Shown here piece by piece: positions 11,228 through 23,625 of a stretch of 64,000 nucleotides of DNA (its first letter is position 1; every line of letters begins with the position of its first letter). Origin of the DNA: Diorhabda sublineata. Its lineage: Eukaryota > Arthropoda > Insecta > Coleoptera > Chrysomelidae. Below the pieces are notes generated by a model. It was not told where the DNA came from. It saw nothing but the letters and a program-made list of their open reading frames with translations, and did not search any database. A program made the position numbers and the translations under genes. The DNA lies in NCBI RefSeq assembly GCF_026230105.1, contig NC_079474.1, forward strand, positions 28,534,294 to 28,598,293. Reading direction: 5' to 3'.

Positions 11228-11275
11228 TTAAGTTTTAGTGAAGATTTCAAGAGAGTCATTCATATCTTATGGTGG

Positions 11276-12932
11276 GTATTCACTTGCGGCAAATACTCCG
11301 AACAACCCAAACACACCGCGCGCGCTGTATCAAATTCTAGTCGCTACGTTGCCCCGAACAGAACAGAACGTACAAAACATTTTCGGAAATTTGTCGGTAA
11401 ACGGGACATGCTCAAAGAGAATTAATGCGTTCGCTGTTGTTCAGTGGATACGGCAATTTTTAACGTTCGTTGCGATTGTGGTTCTCAAAGAGATATAAGC
11501 TATATTGTCATAAAAAATGGACAAAGGGGCACAATTTTATATTAGATAATATAATATAATAATTTGGCTCAATAATAATCATAATACAAATAATATCGTC
11601 CTTCATACTAAATTGAATTATGCAGTCTATGAGAGATTGTAGATTTCTGCCACAAAATTCAAGTAGAAATGCCTTTGTCAATCTTCGGAACTCATTAAAT
11701 GTATTTGCCATTTTTAACTCTGAACGTAGCTGATTGACTACTTTTTTGGCACTGAAGATGATAGAATTTTTACCATATCAAAAGTGGGTATTGTTAAGTA
11801 AATGTCCAATTTTTTTCTTCTAATGGAGCAGCTATGAATGGGTATCTCAGTTAAGTTGTGAAAGTTTTGCGAACCAAACAAACGGATTCTAAAATGGAAA
11901 GAGCGGAGAGAGTTAATATTTTGTATGTTTCAAAATAGGAATTCGCAATACGTTCTACTACTTAAACCATAATTGTAACGAATAGCTCTTTTTTGTAATT
12001 TGAAAATAGATTGGAAAGGTTCAAACTACAAGATTATCAGAAAGGCGAACCGTAGGGAAGATGCAATTCGAAAAACGAGTAGTAAGTTGTTAAAGCAATA
12101 CGAGATTTGGACACAGTTTTAATAGCAAAACAAGCAGAGGATAATTTTTTCGCCAAGGTCTCCTCATGTACGGACCATGGAAGATTCAAACCATATTAAA
12201 GAAACACCTCGAATGCTATAATACTCTAAACAGAATTTCATGATTAACACAATCGAAAGCTTTAACGAAATCTCAAAAAACGGAAGCCGAATAAAATTTA
12301 TTATTAAGTAATGTATAAATTTCAGTCAGGTAGGAAAGCCAACTATTGAGATTTTATGGTGAAACTGAAAAGGCAATAGACGGTTTTTCATTAGTTTTTC
12401 AATTATCTTCGATAATATTGATAATAATTCGATAGGACGGATAGTTACTAGTGTTATTTTTCTCTCCACCTGTGCAGGGTAACAATCTTAACTGTACATG
12501 GAGTGGAGCGGGAAAAAGTGTTTAAAGTTAATTGATGAGTTTGAAAGGCAGTCTATTTTATGGAATCCGACAACTGGCACATATTATAACAAAGTAAAGA
12601 AACATGATTCTTGCCATATAACTTAGATCACTATATTTTGCGGGGCAAAAAGAGCGTCTTGCCTACATTTTTCGTTCTATTCTTTTTATTCTCTCTTTTA
12701 TTTCCCGCTAAGACCTCTATAAGCACCAGCGACTATGGTAATATCAGATGCATCCATGTCGACAAACACACTAACAAACACGGACTGATGGGAACTGGTG
12801 GGAACGCAGCGAACACCGGAACGATCCGCGCCAAAATATTTTGTTACAAGTTGTTCAGACGGCGCGCGAAAATTGTTGTTTGTAGTGCGCGGGCGTTTGG
12901 TTGGTTCGTATTGTTATGTTGGGAGTGAATAC
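11276..12932. mobile_element. GC-richer terminal-inverted-repeat element split by a LINE
   Basis: The left part (11276 to about 11505) and the right part (about 12540-12932) are GC-richer than their surroundings. Their outer ends are inverted copies starting GTATTCACT, followed by a similar ACTCCGAACAACCC/ATACGAACCAACC block and CGCGCG runs. The middle (11508-12500) is a minus-strand LINE of different composition, so the LINE appears to have landed inside an older DNA element. The frames in the two halves (11238-11498, 12611-12928) show no similarity to anything and are probably by-products of the GC-rich ends. The superfamily was not identified. Confidence 0.5.
11508..12500 (-). pseudogene. 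non-LTR retrotransposon (jockey/CR1-like) reverse transcriptase, 3' half
   Basis: Read on the minus strand from about 12500, the blocks follow a LINE reverse transcriptase: a degraded NYRPISI region (NNTSNYPSYRI), KIIEKLM-like, FYSASVF.DFVKAFDCVNHE with the motif A Asp of the active site, and HSRCFFN. After a gap come the C-terminal QKRAIRYNYGLSSRTYCE and IPIHSCSIRRKKLD and a last frame MANTFNEFRRLTKAFLLEF. Numerous frameshifts are present. The order and spacing are normal, but the YADD box region is lost. It is an inactive, 5'-truncated copy. Confidence 0.75.
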
Positions 12933-13214
12933 GCATCTTTAGACTATTTTACATAGAAATACAAACGAAGTATGGTGTTAGCTTCCGCAATTTTTCCGAT
13001 GTCTTTATGAAAGTTTTAAATAAAGTTGACATATCGAGGATCGAGGATGACGAAGGTATAACAGAATAAGTTAAGTTTGATTAAATCGAAGATTGTACAC
13101 GATCAATTGAAAATAGAAAAGCGGCCGAAACAGGAGTGGGATTAGTCAAATACAAATCCGAAAAACTACTACTATACTAAACTATATTTGGAAAACATGA
13201 CAAGAATGGCAACA

Positions 13215-13295
13215 AGGATATATTACATCGTTTTCCAAAGAAAGAGATCGCAAACAATGTGATAACTATCGTGGGATATGCGCCATGGCTGTCAC
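13215..13295 (+). pseudogene. tiny LINE reverse-transcriptase fragment
   Basis: One plus-strand frame reads KERDRKQCDNYRGICAMAV, which matches the K.GDR..C.NYRGI block before motif A of LINE reverse transcriptases. Nothing recognisable flanks it. Confidence 0.5.
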
Positions 13296-14469
13296 TATTT
13301 ATTTATATATACTGTTAATTTTATTTCTATAATGGTTTTTTTATCATATAAGCGTTTTATTGAGCGCGTGGTATAGTTTCCTAGCACTTTCTAGTCGGTC
13401 GTTAATTTTGGCCTAGTTTTTTCTCATCTTTTTCTATCGTTACTTGTAGGTATTTATTTTATTTATTTATATTCGATTGCCTCTATATTTAACTGTTTAA
13501 TTCTATGATCATCTGTGTGCCACTATTGCTCAGTCTTTGTTTTTTCAATATCAATTTTACATTATTTTCTTCACTTTGCGTCGTTGTTTGTTTGTGAGTG
13601 ATAAAAACATTCAAAGATGATACCAAATTTTATTCATTCATCACAAATTTCAAACATTCGAGATATTTATAAATATAAAAGTGTAAAAATCATGGAACGC
13701 TATAGTCCATGCACTTTCTCAACTTTTAATAGCGTTGCCTTTATGGTCCGCCGCTGTAAGAAAGAAAACTTCGTTATGAATAAAGTGTTTTGTTTATCTC
13801 TGTTAAATAGTTTGAGAGACTCATATAGTTTCCGAATTAAATTCAAAAATGTATAAACAAAATAATGTTTTCACATTACTGTCTAATCGTTCTAGTTATT
13901 TCCGCAAATTTTCAATTATTTAGGTTAGTGGACTTTCGGGACCGATTTCTAATTGTGTCACCGACCTAATATTAGCGATTCTACATTTATATAAGCTATT
14001 CAAAAAATTGCGTACATGTTTTGTTGCAATTGGCCTTTATCCAAATTGAATAAAATTAAGCTGATTAAACTAGTACCCAACAATCCTCCTTATCAGCAGA
14101 GATTAATTAAACAGTTTTTTGAGTTGGTACAGGTATCAGTAGTAATCGTTTCACGGATCAGTCGGGCGAGTACTAAACTATAATCACAAATTCGCTAGAG
14201 CAATAAAAACAAGTTTAACCATCTAAATTCTAAGTAATAGTAAAGTATTATTAAAAACATTTTCTATATCTATGTGGGAATGAGTTTTAGGATGTTTTGT
14301 GTTGTAAGGGATTGACATTTAGTTATTTCGGTAATCAGATATGTAGGCTGAAAAAGAAATAAATATCCTGAACTTCAATAATGAATATGAAAATTATACT
14401 TATATTGAGAAACAGATCAACTGAAAAGTGAACGAAGCACGGATTTGCTTGAAAAATATCATTTTCAAG
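13296..14469. other. intergenic, nothing recognised
   Basis: A 79-codon plus-strand frame at 13617-13856 has no recognisable motif and could be chance. Otherwise this is AT-rich sequence. Confidence 0.3.
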
Positions 14470-15425
14470 TTTGTTTTTCCGTAAATTTGTAAACATGGAA
14501 AAAATTGGTCGTAGTTATGTGATACAATGCTTTTATTTGAAAGGCAATAGCTCAACCAATATAAAAGCTGAACTAGATTCTATTCTGGGCAAGACTGCTC
14601 GTTCGTTATCAACACTAAAATATTGGGTAGCAGAGTTTAAACGAAGCCGTACTTCCTGCGAAGACCAGCATCGCAGTAGTAGGACAAATGAGAGGACGAT
14701 GTGAGAAGAAAATTTATAAAGCTGTACTGGATGATTTTCGACTGAGCGAGTATGCAAACATAAAAATGCGGTTCATTGCTGCATTTAACTGAAAATTTGG
14801 ACATGACGAAGCTGTGCGCAAGATGGGTGCCGCCGCGATTGCTCAAAATGTAACAAAAACAGCGCATGTTTTCATCGAGTATTTGGCAATGTTTTACAGA
14901 AGTAAAGAGGATTTTTTGTGACGACCATGGACGAAACGTAGACTGAAAAGGGATAACTGACTCAAAACAAGGCAAAGACCGTTCTATCTGCAAGCAAGAT
15001 AATGGCGTCGGTTTTTGGGATGCGCTTGGGATAATTGGGAAAAACTATCAATGGCAATTATTATGCGAACTTATTGCAACGTTTAAGCGAAGAAACTAAG
15101 GAAAAATGACTACATTTAGCTGAAAAGAAACTTTTTTTTCATTTAGATAATGTACCGGCACACACATTATTGCAATGGCCAAAATTAATAAATTAAGTTT
15201 GAATTGCTACCTCATGCAACCTAGTCGCCAGATTCAGCCCACTTGGATTATTTTCTGTTCCTAGACTTGTAAAAATGCCTTGGTGGTCAAAGATTTTTCA
15301 ACAATGAAGAGGTGATGTTCGTAGTTAATGACTATTTGAGGAGCTTTACGATTCTTATAATAAAAAAGATATCGAACTTATTGAACCTCCTCGTAGTAAG
15401 TACTAATTGTAAATACGCAATAAAA
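14470..15425 (+). pseudogene. mariner transposase, nearly full length but frameshifted
   Basis: Starting at ATG 14494 (MEKIGRSYVIQCFYLKG) the frame shows the N-terminal helix-turn-helix of a mariner transposase and the STLKYWVAEFKRSRTS linker. After frame changes the KAVLDDFRLS, mRKLCAR-WVPRR, DETW, WDALG and SPDSAHLDYFLF segments can be followed to about 15400, so the whole length of about 340 residues is represented. The MDETW Asp region is still legible (14925-14945). At least five frameshifts or stops make it inactive. Clear terminal repeats were not found. It belongs to the same group as the copies at 17949, 36470 and 41345. Confidence 0.88.
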
Positions 15426-16265
15426 CAATTTTAAAAGTACCTAGAAGTTAGAAGTAAGGAAAGGTACTAAAACCAATAATTAGCGTTAAAGGGCGATAAA
15501 AGCTAGACAATTTCTAAATAAATAAAATTATCTCATTTACAAGTGGATTCAAATAAAATCATAAAAGATTTAAAACAGATATTTAGTGGTAAATCGAATT
15601 ATAGGGCGCATCTTGTGTCAAAATAAATTGCTTACAGATTTTGATTTTATTTTGATGTGAAGTTCTACCAAATTCAATAGTAGGATCACTTGTAAATTAT
15701 ATATTTTATAACAGTAATTAAAGCAATTAGTATGTTTCCAAAACTGATCATTAATGTTCTACAAGCTAAAGATTTTATCATTCATTCATGTCTTTCAATA
15801 GATATTTTTTATTAGTTTTTAACAGACTACAAGTTGGTACTTGATTCTTCACTTATTATGAATGAAATAATAGTAAATAGTTAGAAATCAGTTTACAGTT
15901 ATCGTATACGCACATGTCGTGCACTGGCTAATGACTCTTCCCTCCGCGAACGATAAATTTGAAAATGCACATGCTATCAATACCTAAACTGATTCGGAAT
16001 CAGCCCGAAAAGAAATCTAATTTGATTATTCTTTCTCGTTATTTTAAAGATTCTTCATTAGTTTATAAGCAGAGAGTCAATATGAAATTTTTTGTAGTCA
16101 TTATAATAAGAGAAAAAATAATCCATATCTTTTAAATGATTAGCATTTCACACATCAGGCAATTGTTATTGTTGGATTATTTTTGTTTTTACTTGATAAT
16201 ATTTGTAGCTCTTTCGTAGACATATTAATAAACATTTTCTTTTTAACTAATTCTATTAAAATATT
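15426..16265. other. AT-rich intergenic DNA
   Basis: No feature seen. Confidence 0.3.
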
Positions 16266-16430
16266 ATTTGGGGATTAATTTCGTGATTTGGGAGGACAAA
16301 CTGTCACTCAAAGTGAAGAAATCAATTTGTCTATACTGCATTTTTAATTCAATATTGAGCAAATGATTTGGGGATAAATCTAGTGATATGGGACGCTATT
16401 TGGTCTCACTAACAATATGTGAAGAAATCC
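16266..16430 (+). repeat. two imperfect direct repeats, period about 100 bp
   Basis: ATTTGGGGATTAATTTCGTG (from 16266) and ATTTGGGGATAAATCTAGTG (from 16367) start two related segments. Both continue through TGGGA, TCACT and GTGAAGAAATC. This is either a local duplication or a remnant of a short tandem repeat. Confidence 0.6.
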
Positions 16431-17532
16431 TTCTATTGATAGTATTTCTTTCCTTACCTTTTATTTAAAAAGGATCTATGATTTAGTCCTGCCAAATTCT
16501 TGCTGAAACTTGAAATATTCAATTTTGTTGGAATGTTTCCAGAAACTATTATTTTACGGTAGACGGATTACGTAACGAATATGTAGATTCATCTGTTATC
16601 ATCAATATTCACAAAATTTTATCTTGTTGATATTCTCATTGGGAAGTACTCTATTAGAATATTCCATTGATTGTGATTTTCAAAATATTCCAAGCAGTTC
16701 TTGGCTTACACTTCGGCGCTGTTGTTTTGATAATGATCAAATTCAATTCTAATTTTGAAAATTTGAAGTGAAAATCTAGATTTACTATCCAGTTTATTAT
16801 AATTAATAGCGACTTCAATCTAAAATTTATATAGGTAGATTAAAAATGTGTTGGTTTATATATTAGTTTTCTAAATCCCACCTCGGAATAATGATGAATT
16901 ATTTTTTTGCAGACCAAATGGAAATTTGGGAGAAAATTTTGGAATATTCAATAGTTGTATTGTTGTACCTGCTCCTAGTAATTAGCAAACAATTTAGACA
17001 ATTGGAAAACTCTTAGGAAAACGTCAAAAACTTTTGTATCTTAGACATAGTAACACTAGATTGAGCATTCGAAAAATTTCACGTTTCATTATTAAAACGA
17101 AATACAAAGAAAGTTGAAACAACTTTTTATTATAGAAAGTATATGTTCAGTTTTACTATTATTTACGAATTACGAAGAATCCTGACCGTTTCTGAACGTT
17201 TAAAAACTGGAAAATGTTGATATCAACTTGATTTGCAACCTTAACATGCGGTTTTTATAGAAAACTATAGGAAACATCCTTCATTAAGACATTTTGTCAT
17301 CAACAAAATGATAATTGAAAATCTGACTTCAAAGACGATGGATATTAAGGTCTCTTTTATTTATGACCTTCAACCTTAATTATCACCGCGAACTATTAGT
17401 TATTTAATTATAAAATGGTTATCGCCTACTTGCTGCGGCAATTACCAATTTGTTTTTGATAATTTTTCACGCATTGAACCGTGAGAATTTTACAATAGAT
17501 CGGCGAAATAACCATGAAAGCCGACGATAAAA

Positions 17533-17534
<2 letters not shown>
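16431..17534. other. AT-rich intergenic DNA
   Basis: No gene or structured repeat seen. Confidence 0.3.
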
Positions 17535-17605
<71 letters not shown>

Positions 17606-17606
17606 A
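17535..17606. repeat. (AT)n microsatellite
   Basis: An AT dinucleotide run of about 72 bp with a single G interruption at 17595. Confidence 0.97.
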
Positions 17607-17948
17607 AATTGTTTTTACTATGAGTTTTCACGTTGTGGTACATTCTGAATAAGATAAGTTTGTTTCTATATTTACATAACGTGAAATTATTAAATAGAAC
17701 AAGTTCGCATCGTCAAGGGCAGCGAAAAGATTCAAATTCATTTCTATTAATGTTTCAGGAACATGGTAAAAATCTTGATCCCCTGTTAACAAATATACGA
17801 GAGAATTTGATGAAATTAGTAATTCTAATTGAAAGACACTATAATTTAGTCAATTTATAAATTAGTATTTTTATTCTTTGAAAAAATCTTCAAGCTCCAA
17901 AGCATCCGTTGGTAACTTTGAGGAAGAAATCATTTTCTACATATGCCT

Positions 17949-18785
17949 ACTACGACGAAGGTCCCAGAAGTACTTGGATCAACAAAGGAAACAAAAATTT
18001 ATTTATTTTTCAATGATTTTAGCTCACTTAGTTCAATAAGTTCGATACCCTTTTTATATCAAGTATCGTCAAGCTTCATAAAATGGCCATTGACAGCCGA
18101 CATCACCTCTTAATTGTTAAAAAATCTTTGACGATCGAGCCATTTTTTCAAGTCTGAGAATAGTAAATAAAACGAGGTCGCTAAATCTGGCGAATAGGAT
18201 GCTTGAGGTAGTAAATCAAACTTTAATTCAGTAATTTTGGCCATTGCAATAAGCGATTGACACACCATGCATATGGAACGGTCTTCACCTTCTTTAGAGC
18301 TGGTTCTCCCTTTTAAGTAAATTGTTTTGATTGTTCTTTAATTTCGGCTTTATCTCTGTGAAACATTGCCAAACACTCGATAGAAACATCGCGAAAACTT
18401 TCTGATGTCAAAATTTTCAGTTAATATGCGATGTACCGCATTTTTTGAAATGCCTACTATGTCTGCTAGCTCGCGCACTTTCAGTCGACGATTATCCAGT
18501 AACGCTTTTTGAATTTTGTTCAACAATTCTTGAGTCGTTACCACAATTTGGTCGACCACTGCGATTCTGGTCTTCGCAGCATCGTTTAATTTTTGATACC
18601 CAATATTTTTCAGCTTTTATATTAGTTCGTCTAAAGTCTTTCAAATAAAATTATTGTATCACATAACGATGTCCAATTTTTTCTATGTATACAAATTCCC
18701 TGAAAATATTCCCTATTGATGGATGCCAAACAAATACTAAACAACGTTGCCTCTAGTTCCGGACAGGACCATAGAATCAGCATTC
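17949..18785 (-). mobile_element. mariner copy with one recognisable terminal repeat
   Basis: On the minus strand MEKIGHRYVIQ begins near 18690. The HTH segment lies in an open 69-codon frame (18350-18559) containing LLDNRRLKVRELADIVGISK and NAVHRILTENFDIRKF. The catalytic segment is largely deleted (TEIKPKLKNNQ, KENQL), and the C-terminal FSDLVLFTILRLEKMARSS part reaches about 18070. The left end carries GGTCCCAGAAGTACTTGG (17960-17978), the terminal repeat also seen at 37243 and 41945. The right end near 18750-18770 (TCCGGACAGGACCAT) is a decayed version. It is inactive. Confidence 0.85.
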
Positions 18786-19599
18786 TAGATCTATTTTAAT
18801 GGAAATAGAAATTTCATAATTTTTTCAGTTCAACCTTTTTTTGGCTCCAAATAGAGACAAGAGCCCACTATATGGAAAAAATTGAAGAAAAATATAGTAA
18901 AGTATTTCATGGATTAGGCGCAGACCAGCACATAATTCAGAGACAATGAGATTTTTATAGCGATTCTTTTATTGATAAATATATTTTTTCATTGTCTTAT
19001 AGAGAACCAAAATAAAAAATGTATTCTTTAATCAATTTTATAACCATATGTAGAGTTATGATTCACATCGAACGTGTCTCTTATTAACAGTTCTTCGAAC
19101 CGGTTGATTTCCAAATTACGTATCGTAACGTCACGGTCACTTGCACATAAATACCATTTCTAAGCTTGTCGCACACCCGAATGAAAGTATAAGTAATACT
19201 GTTATTCATAAAACTAGTTTTCATCCCACGTATTACTTGTTGATCCAATTTTTTTGTTGTAACGAATTGCCTTGTATGTATTGTATATGTAATTACACAG
19301 AGTAGATCTTGAGAACAATGTAAATATGAAAAAAAAACGTGTTAGGAACATACGGAATTTTTAATTTCGAAATTAAACCTCGAGACGATCAAATTGTCGA
19401 AGAAAATAAATAAAAAATATTACTTCCGTTGTAGTACGGAAAGACAATAGTGTCAGCTTTTGCATATATATACTACATTTTACAATCACTACAAATGTTC
19501 CTATTTTTAAATAATTGATTTCATTGTAACTATTTCAAGAAAATAAAAAGGATAATTTATTTCTGATCTCTGAGGTAGAGTCTCTGTAGGCGCGTTTTT
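18786..19599. other. AT-rich intergenic DNA
   Basis: No feature recognised. Confidence 0.3.
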
Positions 19600-19760
19600 T
19601 AAGTGTTAAGTGTTTGCACCCTTTTTCAAAGATGGCGGCCGGAGTACAAGGGTGGCGACCCAACAAACTTGAGGTTAAGCTTCTATTGACCCCCGACATA
19701 TGTTTCAAAAATAAAATTGCGCCTTCTAAACAATGCAATATTCGGCCCTTAAATTGTAAC
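19600..19760. repeat. GC-richer patch, probable transposon-derived sequence
   Basis: It contains AAGATGGCGGCCGGAGTACA and GGTGGCGACCC, out of character with its AT-rich surroundings and reminiscent of interspersed repeats. A 75-codon minus-strand frame across it has no recognisable motif. No ends could be defined. Confidence 0.3.
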
Positions 19761-20102
19761 ATTTTAATGGACTAATAAAGAAGACGATCCTGATAATTTT
19801 AGCCCGATTTGACAAAATCCGGCCATGGGAGAATTTTTTGATTTTTTTCGAATTTTCAATAATTTAGAAACCCTTACCTATCGGCATTACTCTTAGTAGA
19901 CCCCCGATTTTTAGAAAAAAATATTTATTTTGAGGAAATCTATATTAGGCTTAGCTGACGGCTTCCAACTAAATAACTGTTTTGGTTAAATTTTATCCGT
20001 TAACATAACACTATTTTACGCACCCTTAAGGCACGACCAGCAGCTAATGTCTACTAAGGTGTACTTTTATGAAATTTCCTAAACTCTTTCTTAATTGCTT
20101 AC

Positions 20103-20425
20103 TTTTGGTAAAGTTATAGCCATTTACAACCAATCCAATTTTGAAAAATCGTTGTTAACTATTAAATTGTTTACAATAATGACATGTTCATATGTACCTT
20201 AAATAATTATTATTGATATGTAAGAATTCATCATCAAAAATTATTTTCAACAATGCAATATTCACAAGCTCAAATCTCTAATTGAATTAATAGTTTTTTT
20301 TAGAAATATAACAAAGCAATTTTCCTTGAGAGAAATCCAAGTTCATAAAAGTTTTGGATATCTGAAAACAACGATTTTTCAAAAATTTAATTGGTTTTAG
20401 ATGGCTATAACACTAAGTTATAAAA
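20103..20425. repeat. inverted repeat with about 55-bp arms
   Basis: The left arm at 20103-20156 (GTTATAGCCATTTACAACCA ... GAAAAATCGTTGTT) is the inverse of 20365-20420 (AACAACGATTTTTCAAAAAT ... GATGGCTATAAC). The intervening 208 bp is AT-rich. It is a probable MITE or the core of a foldback element. Confidence 0.65.
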
Positions 20426-20859
20426 AAGCTGAGATATAAATTACTGAAACTAAATTAATAATTTTTTTGCCCGGATCTGATTATATTACACTCATATTTT
20501 CAAAACCTCCTTTTTAGGTGTACTCAGAAAAAAATCATCATCAAAATCGCGCAGACTTTTGTTGACAATTATTGGATCTGCCCTTGTATATAGTACAAGG
20601 TTCAATTATTAGGTAATAAAAGTGATCTTTTTGCCGCTTTTGTGATAACCCTGGAACAACAAAACTTCTACTGCATAATGTGGTAAACCTGCTCCACCCA
20701 TACATATTTTTCCACCTCCGTGCGATCATCGGTTCTTTCTCAGCGGTGTGTGTTATGAACACTCGTGTCAGTGGAGCTTGTCGCAAACATGGACAGACAA
20801 AATTTCATTTTCAATCGAAGCCCGTGAAAGAATACGCTTCCTAATCCACTAAGAATGTC

Positions 20860-21110
20860 AGTTAATGTTTTGAATGATATTCGACGAATTGAATATCAAC
20901 CGTAAAACCTACAAGCAGATTTTAACCCAAAATTTCGGAATGAGAAAGCTCTGTGCAAAAATGATTTCAAAAACTCTTTCAGAAGAGCAAAAACGACATC
21001 GAGCAACGAAGACTGTTTGGAACAGGCAAGAAGTCAATCCCATTATTAGGGATAATAAAAGTTGGTCTGATTAGTACGATCCCGAAACGAAGTACTAGAG
21101 TCAACAGTGG
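20860..21110 (+). pseudogene. mariner/Tc1-type transposase fragment (HTH to first catalytic Asp)
   Basis: A plus-strand frame (20874-21074) reads ELNINRKTYKQILTQNFGMRK then LCAKMISKTLSEEQKRHRA, the second helix-turn-helix and linker of a mariner transposase. The normal TGDESW block is worn to RDNKSWSD, and YDPETK appears just after a stop. Both flanks are lost. It belongs to a different subfamily from the KIG/MEK copies. Confidence 0.8.
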
Positions 21111-21134
21111 CAATGTTGAGAGCGCTCAACATTG
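21111..21134. repeat. perfect short palindrome
   Basis: Ten-bp arms CAATGTTGAG / CTCAACATTG around AGCG, directly after the mariner fragment. Confidence 0.8.
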
Positions 21135-22229
21135 TCATGGATCAAAACAATGAATCTTGCCACTGTGCTTTGAGTGTGACACAATTCAGTTTTCAAAAAT
21201 ATTCCAGTGATACCAATGCTATCCTATTCGTCGGATCTATCGCGCAACGATTTCTTTCTCTTAAACAAAAAGCATATTAAGCCTACAACCAACTGTAATG
21301 AGGGCGTTTCGATCAAAGACTACGAGAGTTGCTAACAACACCTGGAGAGATCACGTCATGTATTAGTTCGAAAGGGGATTACTCTGATGGTGATCATGTC
21401 GTTTCTTTGTTGTTGTAATTTTTTCATTAATATTATTGTGTGGATGATTCTTGGTTTGCCAGGAGCCAAGGATATATAATAAACGACAACAACGATCCAG
21501 AATATTAATTGTTATTAGGGTAGTAGAACTATAAAAAAATACGAGGACGGTGGTTCAATTCATTGGTGGAATTATTGCTGTTAAAGTGTTTTGGGGTATT
21601 GGTTTCTTTGTAGGTGTTTTTTCAATGTATGAAAGAATAACGAGTCTAACAATAATGTGAAGTGACCGAAAGTAAAGTGTAACAAATCCTGATGCAGACA
21701 CAGTTATTAATGTTATATTTCTCTGATCATATTTTTGGTCAGTCAAATATCTCGATTTCTAAGCATGACCCTGTAGAAGTATAAAACAATACCTTTCAAA
21801 TCTACTCCCGTTTAAATAAACTCGTTCCCCTTAAACTAATACCGAACGAGACAAAAGCATCGCCCACAAATTTACGATATTAAATATCGGCGAATTTGAA
21901 TTGAAAGTATAGAAAATTACTTCATGTCATTGTAGAATCAAGAAGCTGTGACATCATTATCGTGTGGGAGTTCGACTTCACCTCGTATAACCAAATACGT
22001 TAACTGCTAATTTATTAGTTTTCAAAACGTTATGGTGAATGCGCATTTAAACAATTACTTTCTAATTATTGTATGCCAGATTAATTGTAGGTTAGACTGT
22101 GTAATGTCCTTTGCGTTATTAAAAAAGAATTTTCATTTATTTACATACACCTGTTTGTGTTTAGGTACCCATGGAATTTGTCATACGTTTTAAATGTGTC
22201 ACAAGATGACTTAATTCTTTATTTCTTTT
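21135..22229. other. intergenic, nothing firm
   Basis: A 63-codon minus-strand frame (21555-21746) has a hydrophobic middle but no recognisable family. No other signal was found. Confidence 0.3.
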
Positions 22230-22310
22230 TTTTTCCTAAATTGTCTTGATCTAAGGTCTCTTCTGAATGAATATTATATTTTAAAACAGACCAAGTTAGA
22301 TTTTGATGCC
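22230..22310 (-). repeat. Penelope-like element 3' tail fragment
   Basis: On the minus strand CAGAAGAGACCTTAGATCAAGACAATTTAG matches in order the tail that follows the GIY-YIG region of the Penelope-like relic at 57395-58200 (AGAAGAGACTTAAAATCAAG). Only the last part of the element is present. Confidence 0.45.
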
Positions 22311-23253
22311 ATTTCAATCTCATTTTTTGGTACACCAGTTATGCATCGATATAACAGAAACAGAATGAAGTAATTATGTTAAGTTTGCTCGAGACAATTT
22401 CGTTAAGATCTTAATTCATCGCTGCTACATACTTTTGAAATATGACAACTAAAGATATTTTTTTTTTGGTTGAAACAGATTTTTATTTTGATATTCATGT
22501 TTTAAGTGACCTATTAATTGAAATAATTATAAAAATTGTATATTGTATTGTATATTTTAATGAAAACCGAAATATGTTGAAACTTCAATTTATTATCGCA
22601 TTTTAAAAATTTTCATTCAGAAGAAATCTAAAACTAAGACAACTGAAAAAATTTATTTTTTATTTCTTATACCTTCTTAAATTTATTTTATAGATATTTA
22701 GTATTATTTAGATAAAAAAGATGTTTATTTTTACTTTATTCTACTTTTTTTATTAGTTTGTCTGTGTTTAGACGTGTATTTTGTCGTTATAGGTAACAGA
22801 GCGTGAATGAATTAACTTTATATAAAATTAAATGTTCTTTCTTTTCTTTTTTCTGTGAAACGATTTATTCATATGAGTCTTTATCGAAATGAGTATTCAA
22901 ATGTAAAATAGTTTCAATAGCTCAATGGTTTGTTTAAAACCATACAACCGCTACACTGCAAACCAGTTTCATTGAAAAAACAATAATAGGAAGATGGTTT
23001 GAGGTAATGAATGAAGCAGTTAGTTTGGTTCATTGAAAAAGTTTATTTTTGAATTTTCCTACAAATTTTTACCAAATGCAGTAAATTGGAAATATTATGC
23101 AGAAAGTTTTTTTTAGATATTCCCAATCAAGATTTGTGTTGTTCAAGAACAATTTTGATTATAAAAATGATGATGTATTGGAAGATCTGCCCGATGGAGT
23201 CGTCCAACAAAGTTATAAATGAGGAAGAACTTATGATTTAATTCTTGCGTGAT
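22311..23253. other. AT-rich intergenic DNA
   Basis: No gene seen. Confidence 0.3.
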
Positions 23254-23625
23254 TTACAGTGCTCTATTTTGTGATATATTTAGAAAATTTCGCGATTTTC
23301 ATAATATGTAAAACAAAAAATGTGTTTTCCATTTTCTTTTCTCAATTACTGGGCTGTAGGATTGAGAGTTGGATTAGGATTCATGAGCATGCTTGGAGAT
23401 TCGTCAGTTTGATATTTACATTCTATAATCAATTTTTTTCTCCCAATTATTAGACTGTATTATTGGAAACTAGATTTGGGACTGATAGACGTGTTTTGAA
23501 AGTTGTTTAGTTTATTTACAGTGCTCCATTTTGTGAATGCATCGCAACAAATTCGCGATTTTTATAATAAATCGAGCAAAGAATGTGTCCTCCATATTTT
23601 TTCCTCATTTACTGGAAATATTGAT
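23254..23625 (+). repeat. degenerate tandem repeat (satellite-like)
   Basis: TTTACAGTGCTCTATTTTGTG (23255) recurs as TTTACAGTGCTCCATTTTGTG (23514). The following stretches (TTCGCGATTTT, ATAATA, AATGTGT, TTCTC..TTACTGG) recur in the same order, and a partial third copy begins with CCCAATTATTAG at about 23443. The period is irregular (about 100 and 160 bp). Confidence 0.55.

Noticed and set aside
11238..11498. 86-codon plus-strand frame as a gene
   Set aside because: It lies in the GC-rich terminal repeat of an element. GC-rich DNA has fewer stops, and no motif is present.
12611..12928. 105-codon plus-strand frame with a hydrophobic start
   Set aside because: Same situation at the opposite end of that element; the signal-peptide-like start is probably a coincidence.
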